A stretch of 20,491 nucleotides of DNA from Actinomycetes bacterium (GTDB taxonomy: Bacteria > Actinomycetota > CALGFH01): contig JASLBL010000311.1 of the NCBI GenBank assembly GCA_030146615.1, positions 1 through 20,491 of the forward strand, read 5' to 3'. Below, one piece after another: positions 6,643-13,814 of the stretch. The translations under genes were made by a program, and so were the position numbers. The notes beneath the pieces were generated by a model. The model ran no database searches. It had not been told where the DNA came from and worked only from the letters and a program-made list of their open reading frames with translations. Numbering within the stretch: the stretch's first letter is position 1; every line of letters begins with the position of its first letter.

Positions 6643-9087
6643 GTGGTCGGGTTGTCCCAGCACTACGACCTCGGGGTCCTGTTCGTCCACGGCATCGGCG
6701 ATCAGCAGCAGAACAGCACCCTGGCCAGGTTTGGGGGGTCGCTGCAGCGCTGGCTGCGGCGACGTTACAGCGTCGACGGCCAGGCGCCGGCCGAGGGCGC
6801 TGAGAAGATCGCCCCCGAGGCTCTGGTCGAGGTGACCGGCGTCCAGCGCCGCACCCCCGACGGCGACACCCCAGCCCACGCCAGCCTGCTGGTCCGGCGA
6901 CCCGGCGACTCCGACAACGGCGAGCCCGAAATGCAACAGCGCTGGCTGCTCGCCGAGGGCTGGTGGGCGGCCGAGATCTCGCCGCCCACCTTTAAGGCAT
7001 TCAACCGCTGGGTGCTGCCGCTGCTGCCCTGGCTGGCCGCCGAGTACGCCATTGCCGCCGCGCGGCCGCCCGGGCCCGAGCCCGACGAACTCGACGAGGC
7101 AGCCCTTGGCCGGAAGGTAGCGGAAAGGAGGGCCGAGGGCGAACCCGAGCCGACGATGCGCACGCGGCCCCGCAGCCGGTTCGAGAAGCGCCTGGAGCGC
7201 CTCTCTCTGGCCGGCCTGCTGTGGCTGCTCAGCCCGGTGCTGGCCGTCCTGGCCATGCTTGGGTGCGTGGTGCTGGCCGTGGTGCAGCGGGTCCCGGTGA
7301 TCGGCAAGCGGGTCAGCGCGATCACCGCGACCGTGGTCAAGGGCGTGGGTGACGCCTACCTGTTCTCCTACGACGGCCTGGCCCGCGCCGCCATGGTCCA
7401 GCGCATCCGCCGCAACCTCGATTGGCTCAACAACGACGAACGGCGCTGCCGCAAGGTGGCCATCGTGGCCCACTCCCAGGGCGCTGCCCTCTGCCACGAC
7501 CTGCTGCGCTCGGGTGCCCTGCGCGCGGACGATCCCGTGGAGCTGTTCGTCACGGTGGGGTCCGGGGTGCGCCGGCTGAACGTCTTCCGCGAGCTCCACG
7601 AGGACGCCAAGCTGCGGTCGCTGGGCTGGAAAAGCATCGCCGGACTGATCGCCCTCGTCGCGGGGCTGGTGCTGCTCCTGGGCGGCCTCAGCCTGCCCGG
7701 GACGGCCGGGATCGGGGCCAGGGCCGGCGGCCTGGCCATCATCGCCGGCTGCCTCGTCGCCCAACCGGCCCGGTCCTCGTGGGCGGCCGCCCTGATTCTG
7801 GCCACCCTGGGGACGACCACCCTGCTCGTGACCGGGCTGCTGGTGGGCGGTTGGCCAGGGGCGCGCCTGATCGCCAGCGCGGCGGCCATGTCGCTCGGCG
7901 TCGGGCTGTACCTGTGGGCCGCCATGCAGGTACTCAAGCGCGTCAGGGAGGCCCCTCGGCTGGCCCTGCCCGAGGAGGCGGTGCGGCGCTGGGTGGACTT
8001 CTACTCCTCCGCCGACCCCGTCCCCAACGGCCCGATGCAGACCTGGTCGGGCACCGCCGACGAGCAGCCGGAGCCGCCGCCGGCGGTCCACCCGACCGCC
8101 CGGCTCGTCTACAACCTCCGGTCAGTCCAGGCCGACCACTCCTACTACCCGGACAACACCGACGAGTTCGTGTCCCAGCTCGCCTCCGAGCTCGCGGCCG
8201 CGGGCGGTCTCGCCGCCAAGCCGACGACGCTGGCCGACCCCCTGGCCGCTGAGGAGCTGGCGGCCGCAGGCGAGCGCACCGGAGGGCAGCGGCCACTGGT
8301 CGACCCCGAGCAGCTGCTGCACGCCCGGGCCCGGCGCCGGTGGCGGACCTCGTGCCGCAGCAACGCCCGCAACTTGCTGCTGGTGAGCGGGCTGCTCGGG
8401 GCGGTGGCGATCACGCTGCGACTGGGCGGCCCCGGCTGGGACGGCCTGGGCGCCGACGTTGGAGTGGGCACGAACACACAGCCGGGCAACGCTCTCGGCC
8501 AGCTCACCTTGTGGGCGCAGGAGTGGCTGGCCAAACTCCCCATCCTCGGCGGCTTCATCAAGGAGTTGCCCCTCCAGCACCTGGCCGGGGTGTTGGTGGC
8601 CGCCGCCGTGGTGATCGTCTCGGCGCTGCTACTCGGCCGGCTGTGGTCGGTCTGGGACAGCAACGATATCGACCGGTTCCTCCTGCACACCCACCGCCAC
8701 AAGCTCGGCACCTGGCGGACCCACTGGCCGTCCTGGGTCTTCCTGGCGCTGACTGGGCTACTGGTGCTGGGCATCATGGCCGCGGTGGACGCCTACACCA
8801 GCCGCTCCTGGCTCGTGATCGCCATCCTGGCCGGCGCCCTGCTATTCACCACCATGCTGGTCTGGGTGCGGTGGAGGACCTGCCTCGACCAGACCGAGGA
8901 TGGCCGCCAGCAGCGGCACCGTGAGGGTGGACTGCAGTTCCGGGGCCAGGACCCCGGCGACCACCTCGAGGGAGGCGTAGGCGAGCGGCTCGACCCGCCC
9001 GACCCCGCAGACCAGGGCTGGGCCGGTGACCTGGGCCGAGTGCGGCGCGGCGCGAAGGTTGGGACTGGCGACGCCGAGGGCGGTTAG
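6643..9087 (+). CDS. multi-pass membrane alpha/beta hydrolase (lipase-like), odd 3' end
   Basis: The start is uncertain: GTG 6643 and TTG 6652 lie behind GAGAGGGG, while the frame is open to GTG 6571. Numbered from 6643 (814 residues), an oxyanion-hole strand is at 12-19 (VLFVHGIG). The nucleophile elbow is at 276-280 (AHSQG, Ser278). A likely acid is Asp458 (SSADPVPNG) and a likely catalytic His is 499 (ADHSYYPDN). Hydrophobic helices lie before the elbow (about 190-215), as a cluster between elbow and acid (about 331-428), and in the C-terminal third. The substrate is unknown; lipid or peptidoglycan-linked esters are possible. After about 8889 the predicted protein becomes Gly/Asp/Arg-rich and its codons lose the usual third-position GC peak, so the last 65 or so residues are probably not native. 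Confidence 0.75.
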   Translation: MVGLSQHYDLGVLFVHGIGDQQQNSTLARFGGSLQRWLRRRYSVDGQAPAEGAEKIAPEALVEVTGVQRRTPDGDTPAHASLLVRRPGDSDNGEPEMQQRWLLAEGWWAAEISPPTFKAFNRWVLPLLPWLAAEYAIAAARPPGPEPDELDEAALGRKVAERRAEGEPEPTMRTRPRSRFEKRLERLSLAGLLWLLSPVLAVLAMLGCVVLAVVQRVPVIGKRVSAITATVVKGVGDAYLFSYDGLARAAMVQRIRRNLDWLNNDERRCRKVAIVAHSQGAALCHDLLRSGALRADDPVELFVTVGSGVRRLNVFRELHEDAKLRSLGWKSIAGLIALVAGLVLLLGGLSLPGTAGIGARAGGLAIIAGCLVAQPARSSWAAALILATLGTTTLLVTGLLVGGWPGARLIASAAAMSLGVGLYLWAAMQVLKRVREAPRLALPEEAVRRWVDFYSSADPVPNGPMQTWSGTADEQPEPPPAVHPTARLVYNLRSVQADHSYYPDNTDEFVSQLASELAAAGGLAAKPTTLADPLAAEELAAAGERTGGQRPLVDPEQLLHARARRRWRTSCRSNARNLLLVSGLLGAVAITLRLGGPGWDGLGADVGVGTNTQPGNALGQLTLWAQEWLAKLPILGGFIKELPLQHLAGVLVAAAVVIVSALLLGRLWSVWDSNDIDRFLLHTHRHKLGTWRTHWPSWVFLALTGLLVLGIMAAVDAYTSRSWLVIAILAGALLFTTMLVWVRWRTCLDQTEDGRQQRHREGGLQFRGQDPGDHLEGGVGERLDPPDPADQGWAGDLGRVRRGAKVGTGDAEGG

Positions 9088-9099
9088 CGGCACAACCAT
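8890..9099 (-). pseudogene. fragment of an opposite-strand gene fused to the hydrolase 3' end
   Basis: On the minus strand from ATG 9099 the frame reads MVVPLTALGVASPNLRAAPH and later VEPLAYASLEVVAGVLAPEL. Almost every codon ends in G or C, the coding signature of this genome. In the same bases the plus-strand hydrolase frame has its GC peak at the first codon position, as expected for antisense. The change happens near 8885. The protein is hydrophobic and membrane-like but I do not recognise it. The fragment likely marks a past recombination joining two genes tail to tail. Confidence 0.4.
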
Positions 9100-9170
9100 C
9101 CCCGGATAAGATCCTGTCTCCTGGAGCAAGCCGGACTGCGCTAGGCGGGCTGAATAATAGGGGAGACACT

Positions 9171-10141
9171 GTGGCCACTGCTTTGGGGGCCGTGAGTAGC
9201 GCTATCAGGGAGGCTCAGGGAGCGGGACGCTAGACCTCGGATCCAACCAGCTCACCAACCTGCCACCTGAGATCGGCCAACTCACCAACCTCGGAACGCT
9301 GGACCTCGGCGGGAATAAGCTCGCCAGCGTGCCACCCGAGATCGTCCAACTCACCAACCTCAGCGGGCTGGGCCTCTCCGCCAACAAGCTCACTACCCTG
9401 CCACCCGAGATTGGCCAACTTGCCATCCTCAGATTGCTGCTCGCCGACAACAACCAGCTCACCACCCTGCCTAAAGAGCTGGCGGACCTCCTTGAACGCG
9501 GACTGGAGCTACATCTTCAGGGGAATCCGCTGCATCAGCCATTGCCGGAGTTGGTACAACGGGGCGTCGACGCAATCGCCGCCTACCTCCGTAGCCTTGA
9601 GGACGCCACCCCGCAGTATGAGGCGAAGGTGCTGCTGGTCGGAGAAGGCAATGTGGGCAAGACCTCGCTGGTTGCTGCCCTGCGCGGCGAGCCGTTTATG
9701 AAAGACCGGCCGACCACGCACGGCATCGAGATCCAGCCGCTCAGCTTGCCCCACCCGCATCTTGGGTCTGCGATGACGCTGCGGACCTGGGACTTTGGCG
9801 GCCAAGAGGTCTATCGCATTACCCACCAGTTCTTCTTCAGCCGCCGCGCCCTGTACCTGGTGGTGTGGCAGCCACGGCAAGGCCAGGAGCAGAACGAGGT
9901 AGAAGGGTGGCTGCGCCGCACCCGCCTGCGGGTTGGCGAGGACACCCGCGTCCTGGTGGTGGTCACCCACTGCGACGAGCGCAACCCGGAGCTGAACTAC
10001 CCACGTCTCCGGCAGGCCTTTCCGGGGATGCTCGCCGGCCAGTACACCGTCGATAGCAAGAGCGGCACCGGCATTAACCACCTTCGCCAAGCCATCGCTT
10101 CGGAGGCGGCCGCGCTACCGCAGATGGGCCGATTGCTATAA
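9171..10141 (+). pseudogene. LRR-Roc GTPase, frameshifted near its start and truncated after Roc
   Basis: GTG 9171 has an ideal AGGGGAG 5 bases upstream and begins VATALGAVSSAIREAQGAG. The frame then hits a TAG at 9231-9233. Adding one G to the GGG at 9224-9226 joins it to TLDLGSNQL and the rest. Four leucine-rich repeats (9230-9505) are followed by a Roc GTPase domain. G1 is GEGNVGKTSL (about 9643), G3 is WDFGGQEVY (about 9789), G4 is THCDER (about 9964) and G5 is SKSGTG (about 10057). The frame stops right after Roc (QMGRLL), so the COR dimerisation domain and any effector domain are missing. An internal start at 9329 would give a 270-residue LRR-Roc protein, which might still be made. Bacterial Roc-COR proteins act as GTP-dependent dimer switches; without COR this one is probably inactive. 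Confidence 0.75.
9230..9505 (+). repeat. leucine-rich repeats, 23-codon period
   Basis: Four tandem units of 69 bases begin at 9230, 9299, 9368 and 9437. Each encodes LxLxxNxLTxLPPEIxQLTNL or a close variant. The DNA is also similar between units (for example CCACC(C/T)GAGAT(C/T)), which suggests recent expansion by unequal crossing over. The last unit is degenerate. Confidence 0.85.
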
Positions 10142-10354
10142 TAAACACCCTCACATCTCTGTCATAAGGCTGCGAGACGTGGCACCCGATGCCTTCCAGC
10201 GCTCAGCACGCCAGGGTCTCGCGGGAGCGAGCCCGCACGCCCTGGGCGTCGGGCAGCCTGAGCACGCCAGAGGTTCAGCGCGTTCTTGATCACGACAAGG
10301 GATCGCCGACAGAGGACCCACATAGAATGGTCGCCCAGCTCCGGCTTGGCCGCG
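10142..10354. other. non-coding stretch after the truncated LRR-Roc gene
   Basis: The COR domain that should follow Roc is not present in any frame. I see no inverted-repeat ends of an insertion sequence. The only structure is the hairpin at 10211-10245. The sequence just after the stop (ATAATAAACACC) is unusually AT-rich for this window. Confidence 0.3.
10211..10245. terminator. two-step hairpin between convergent genes
   Basis: CCAGGG (10211-10216) pairs with CCCTGG (10240-10245). Inside it GCGGG (10221-10225) pairs with CCCGC (10232-10236). It lies between the plus-strand LRR-Roc gene and the minus-strand operon ending at 10527, so it could terminate both. There is no T run. Confidence 0.35.
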
Positions 10355-10456
10355 GATGCCCGCCCCGCGGCTCGCAGCCCAGATCGCGAAGACCAGCGCG
10401 GCGGTCAGCCCGCCGAGCGAGCCCCCCACGACCGCGACCCGTGGCCAGCTGCTCAC
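10355..10456 (-). pseudogene. N-terminal remnant of an FAD-dependent monooxygenase
   Basis: From GTG 10456 the minus strand reads VSSWPRVAVVGGSLGGLTAA, then LVFAIWAASRGAGI. GGSLGGLTAAL is the FAD/ADP-binding motif. The intact monooxygenase at 13815 has the matching GGSLGGLHAAL and, about 20 residues later, SRGAGI. Here SRGAGI follows too soon, as if about 50 bases were deleted, and nothing of the protein remains beyond it. The fragment is therefore a decayed relative of the gene 3.4 kb away. Confidence 0.5.
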
Positions 10457-10526
10457 CGGCCGTGCTCCGGGTCGCCCCTGCCGCCCTCGCGGCTCGCGGG
10501 CACCAGTCGGCCGAGCGCGACCGCCG

Positions 10527-11048
10527 CTAGGGCTGCCCGAAGGTAGCGACGCTGTCCACCCGGCACTCGAACAGCACCCGCCGCTCGTCCATGGCCGGGT
10601 CGCGCAGCCCATAGGGCGGCTCGGCGCCGGTGTACTTGGTCCATGCCTGGTCGATGGTCTCGGTGGCCCGGTGCCCCTCGACCGGGTCGTCCTCACCGAT
10701 CTCCCGCTCGACGGTGGCCTTGATGCTGACCCAGTGGTAGGCGTTCTTGGGGTTCATCAACAGCATGGTCACCTGGGGGTTGCGTCGCACCCACTCGGTC
10801 TTGCGGCGGTGCTCGGCCAGGTTGAGCAGCACCTTGTCCCCGGCGTAGTTGAACCAGACCGGCGTCAGCCAGGGCCGTCCATCCCCGCCCATCACCGCGA
10901 TCACGGCCGTCACCGGCTCATCGAGCAACTGCCGGTACACCGGGTCAAGGTCCTCAAGGGACGCCTTCTCCTCCCGCGACCCGACCGTGAACTGACCCTC
11001 CTGCACTCCCTGGGCCACGTCCAGGACCTTGGCGACGGTGAAGGACAC
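10527..11048 (-). CDS. PPOX/FDOR-type flavin or F420-binding oxidoreductase
   Basis: This 173-residue protein is of the pyridoxamine-phosphate-oxidase fold. The typical core is GRPWLTPVWFNYAGDKVLLN, then HRRKTEWVRRNPQVTMLLMN and YHWVSIKATVE, matching the strands and the R-K-x-x-x-x-RNP segment of F420- or FMN-dependent split-barrel enzymes. They reduce or oxidise small organic substrates, or degrade heme or biliverdin; the substrate cannot be read here. An ATG at 11054 sits directly against AGGAGG with no spacer, whereas GTG at 11048 is 6 bases away, so the GTG is the better start (the ATG would add two residues). It is the last gene of a three-gene minus-strand operon, 14 bases after the cupin stop. 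Confidence 0.8.
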   Translation of the reverse strand: MSFTVAKVLDVAQGVQEGQFTVGSREEKASLEDLDPVYRQLLDEPVTAVIAVMGGDGRPWLTPVWFNYAGDKVLLNLAEHRRKTEWVRRNPQVTMLLMNPKNAYHWVSIKATVEREIGEDDPVEGHRATETIDQAWTKYTGAEPPYGLRDPAMDERRVLFECRVDSVATFGQP

Positions 11049-11062
11049 AGCCATCCTCCTGT

Positions 11063-11431
11063 TCAGTCGAGTAGCTCCACGGTGACAAACCGCAGCCTCG
11101 TCTTACCGGCATTCTCCAGGTCGTGGACCATCGGGTCGGCCGGGGAGTGCTCGGAATACTGGGTGTCGCCGACCTGGTAGCGTCGGACCTTGACGGTGCC
11201 GTCGGGTGATCGCTGGCGGCCGACCCCAGGCTCCACCACCGTCCAGAAGTACCGATGGGTGTGGGCGTGGAACGGCCCCCGCTCGCCCGGTGCCAGGTTG
11301 ACCTCCCAGACCTTGATCCGGTCGTTCTGGAACCACAGCCGCGTGCCCACCTCAAGATTGCTCGCCGCGACCGCAAGCTCGGCCTGGAATTCGGCCGGAT
11401 CGAAGGTTCCCTCCTCGGTGACCTCAGCCAT
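11063..11431 (-). CDS. small single-domain cupin protein
   Basis: The 122 residues form one cupin barrel. The metal site is likely His55, His57 and His59 (FHAHTHRYFWTVVEPG), and a second motif lies around 87-104 (VGDTQYSEHSPADPMVHD). Cupins of this size act as small dioxygenases, isomerases or ligand sensors. The gene lies 9 bases after the stop of the binding-protein gene and 14 before the PPOX start, so the three are probably co-transcribed. No strong Shine-Dalgarno sequence precedes the ATG, suggesting coupled translation. The substrate is unknown. Confidence 0.75.
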   Translation of the reverse strand: MAEVTEEGTFDPAEFQAELAVAASNLEVGTRLWFQNDRIKVWEVNLAPGERGPFHAHTHRYFWTVVEPGVGRQRSPDGTVKVRRYQVGDTQYSEHSPADPMVHDLENAGKTRLRFVTVELLD

Positions 11432-11440
11432 GGGCCAACT

Positions 11441-12472
11441 CTAATCCAACCCGAGGGCGGCCGCCGGAGCCTGGCCGACCGGGACCATCCGGCCGTGCTC
11501 CCAGCGGATGGTCCGCACCCGGTGGCCCACCTGACGCCAGCCGTCATCCAGGGCGAAGTCCCCCAGCAACGTCGAGGTCCTCCACTGCCGCACCGTCTCG
11601 GCCGCCAAGCCTCGATGGTGGGCGGCATGGGCCAGGTAGCCGGCGGCCGCGGCCTGGGCGGCCACATAGGAGGGCTCTCTGCCAGTCCGGCGCCGGTAGC
11701 GACCGGCGAAGTCGGCTTCCGATGCCCCGACCTGGGGTCGCCGCCGACTCGGCCACCACTGCACGGGCCCAAACACGTCCTCCGCGGCTGGTCCGAGCTG
11801 CTCACCGAAGGCGGGGAGGCCCGCCGCCACAGCGCCCAGGAGCGCTGGTGATCGCGGCCACCCTCGGACGCGGCGAATCACCGCCACGTCCTCCTCAAAA
11901 CGACCAACGACCAACAACGCGGCATCGGCGGCGTCGGCGGCGGTCAGCGAGCCCACCATGATCGTCCGGGCGTCGATCCCCCATCCGGATGCACACCCCA
12001 CCGCGCCTTGGGTGACCGCGCTGGCGAACGGTCCAGCGCCCCGGGCGACAAGTAGCCGATCCATCCGGCGGGTCACCGCTTCCCGCACAGCACCTTCGAA
12101 GTAGCTCGACGCCGGCGCTGGCAGTGACACCAGCCCGGGCCGGGCCAGATCATCGGCCGCTCCACCGTGGTTCCAGAGCAGCCGCCCCAGATCGCATACC
12201 AACGGCGCCACCACCCGAACCAGCCCACTGCCGTACGGGCCGATCAGCAGGTCCACGCCCCGATCGAGCCAGTCGGCGTAGGCCCGGAGGGCGGCCGATC
12301 TCGAGCCGCCATCGTCGATGACAGTCAACCGGACACCGGCCTCTTCCGCCCACAACTCCAGCCCCGCGACCGCTTGCCTCCCCTGACGGGCAAACGGTCC
12401 AGTGAGGCTGAGCGTCCCCGCCGCCGTGGTCGTTTGCAATCCCCATGGCGAATGCCGATCTGTAGCCCTCAT
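11441..12472 (-). CDS. periplasmic-binding-protein-like (LivK type) protein without signal peptide
   Basis: The 343-residue protein has the type 1 periplasmic binding fold. It opens with LSLTGPFARQGRQAVAGLEL (21-40), the usual first strand and helix of branched-chain amino-acid binding proteins. LLIGPYGSGLVRVVAPLV follows, and later SYVAAQAAAAGYLAHAA (the conserved Y-A-A-YDA-like helix) and a GDF-LDD segment near the end. ATG 12472 has GGAGG 3 bases upstream; in-frame sequence further upstream is Arg-rich and not protein-like. No signal peptide or lipobox precedes the fold, so it is probably a cytoplasmic ligand sensor, like AmiC, and not a transporter part. No permease or ATPase genes are nearby. 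It heads the operon with the cupin and PPOX genes and may sense their substrate. Confidence 0.75.
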   Translation of the reverse strand: MRATDRHSPWGLQTTTAAGTLSLTGPFARQGRQAVAGLELWAEEAGVRLTVIDDGGSRSAALRAYADWLDRGVDLLIGPYGSGLVRVVAPLVCDLGRLLWNHGGAADDLARPGLVSLPAPASSYFEGAVREAVTRRMDRLLVARGAGPFASAVTQGAVGCASGWGIDARTIMVGSLTAADAADAALLVVGRFEEDVAVIRRVRGWPRSPALLGAVAAGLPAFGEQLGPAAEDVFGPVQWWPSRRRPQVGASEADFAGRYRRRTGREPSYVAAQAAAAGYLAHAAHHRGLAAETVRQWRTSTLLGDFALDDGWRQVGHRVRTIRWEHGRMVPVGQAPAAALGLD

Positions 12473-12578
12473 AGACCTCCGCCTCGGGCCGTCGCATCTG
12501 CAGGAGGCTGGGAAGTTTGTCCGGCCGGGTAGGAACCGGCGGCCACTTCGAGCATACTGTTCGCAGTCAGATCCGGGG

Positions 12579-12601
12579 CTGCGCTGCGAGAGGCAGCGCG
12601 G
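12579..12601. promoter_or_regulatory. inverted repeat in the divergent promoter region
   Basis: GCGCTGC (12581-12587) and GCAGCGC (12593-12599) form a perfect 7-bp stem with a 5-base loop, extendable by a T-G and a C-G pair. It lies between two divergent genes (binding protein at 12472 and alcohol dehydrogenase at 12679), where a shared operator would be expected. Confidence 0.4.
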
Positions 12602-12678
12602 CGCGCAATGCGCCGTCCGCGTCCGCCCGGCATCGAGCGGATCATCCTCCCCCAGCGCACCGGCCAAAGGGGGATGCC

Positions 12679-13719
12679 GTGCAGGCACTCGTCTACCACG
12701 GGCCTGGGGACAAGCGCTGGGAGGAGGTGCCGGACCCCAAGCTCGTCGCCGACACCGATGCCATCGTCCAGATCACCAGTTCGACGATCTGTGGGACCGA
12801 CCTCCACATCCTCAAAGGCGACGTCGCGACCGTCCAACCCGGCCGGGTGCTCGGTCACGAGGCGGTGGGGGTCGTCACGGAGGTCGGGAGCGGTGTGCAC
12901 TCGGTCCGCCCCGGCGACCGAGTCGTGCTGAGCTGCATCTCGGCCTGCGGTCGCTGCCGCTACTGCCGGATCGGCCAGTATGGCCAGTGCATGGACGACA
13001 ACGGGGGTTGGGCGCTTGGCAACATCGCCGACGGCGTGCAGGCGGAGGCCGCCCGCGTGCCGTTCGCGGACAACTCGGTCTACAAGCTGCCGGAGGAACT
13101 CAGCGACGAGCAGGTCATCTACCTGTCCGACATCCTGTGCACCGGCTACGAGGTCGGGGTGCTCAACGGCCAGGTGCAACCAGGCGACACGGTCGTGGTC
13201 GTCGGAGCCGGGCCGATCGGGCTCTCGACCATCCTCGGGGCCAAGCTGTTCTCCCCCGCCAACATCGTCGCCGTCGAGCCGACACCGACACGGCGCACGT
13301 GGGCCGAGCAGTTCGGCGCCACCACCGCCATCACACCTGACCGGGCCAGGGCCACCGTGGACGAGCTGACGGACGGGCTCGGCGCGGACGTCGCCATCGA
13401 GGCGGTGGGAATTCCGGACACCTTCGAGCTGTGTACGGAACTCATCCGGCCGGGCGGTCACGTCGCCAACATCGGCGTCCACGGCAAGCCCGCCACACTC
13501 CACCTCGAAACGCTGTGGAGAACCCAGGTCACCATCACGACCGGGATCCCCCATACCCTGGTCATCCCGCAGCTCATGCGCGCCATCCAGTCCGGCAAGA
13601 TCGACCCCTCGCCGTTCACCTCCCACCGCTTCCCGCTCGACCAGACCATGGAGGCCTACGACGTCTTCACGCGGGCGAGCGAGACCGATGCGCTCAAGGT
13701 AGTGCTGCAGGCGTCGTAG
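12679..13719 (+). CDS. zinc-dependent alcohol dehydrogenase (first copy)
   Basis: The 346-residue medium-chain dehydrogenase oxidises alcohols or reduces aldehydes/ketones with NAD(P). Catalytic zinc ligands are Cys38 (STICGTDLH), His60 (LGHEAVG) and probably Asp151 (LSDILCTG), as in secondary alcohol dehydrogenases. Structural zinc cysteines are Cys90, Cys93, Cys96 and Cys104. The Rossmann motif is VVGAGPIGLSTI. GTG 12679 is chosen because AAAGGGGG ends 5 bases before it and the N-terminus then matches the second copy (xxALVYHGPG). The frame is open further upstream, but that sequence is not protein-like. It is followed after 95 bases by an FAD monooxygenase, probably in one transcription unit, although a hairpin separates them. 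Confidence 0.92.
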   Translation: MQALVYHGPGDKRWEEVPDPKLVADTDAIVQITSSTICGTDLHILKGDVATVQPGRVLGHEAVGVVTEVGSGVHSVRPGDRVVLSCISACGRCRYCRIGQYGQCMDDNGGWALGNIADGVQAEAARVPFADNSVYKLPEELSDEQVIYLSDILCTGYEVGVLNGQVQPGDTVVVVGAGPIGLSTILGAKLFSPANIVAVEPTPTRRTWAEQFGATTAITPDRARATVDELTDGLGADVAIEAVGIPDTFELCTELIRPGGHVANIGVHGKPATLHLETLWRTQVTITTGIPHTLVIPQLMRAIQSGKIDPSPFTSHRFPLDQTMEAYDVFTRASETDALKVVLQAS

Positions 13720-13729
13720 AACCGCGCCA

Positions 13730-13765
13730 CCGGTGCAGGCTGCCCTTAAAGGCGCACCGGCAGCC
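13730..13765 (+). promoter_or_regulatory. intercistronic hairpin with two alternative pairings
   Basis: CCGGTGC (13730-13736) pairs with GCACCGG (13754-13760), with an inner GCC/GGC stem. Alternatively GGCTGCC (13738-13744) pairs with GGCAGCC (13759-13765). The two pairings exclude each other. The element starts 10 bases after the dehydrogenase stop and could be a terminator, a processing site or an attenuator that lowers expression of the downstream gene. Confidence 0.4.
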
Positions 13766-13814
13766 GCCGTACACGCCTTCGTTCCGACGCGTCTTCAGAT
13801 CAAGGAGGCCGGAT

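Noticed and set aside
6619..8091. 490-codon minus-strand open frame within the hydrolase
   Set aside because: The plus strand carries the hydrolase motifs and normal third-position GC; this frame has low-complexity, Gln/Gly/His-rich protein.
9230..9505. Tandem 69-base repeats considered as a CRISPR-like or satellite array
   Set aside because: The period is exactly 23 codons and encodes leucine-rich repeats; there are no unique spacers.
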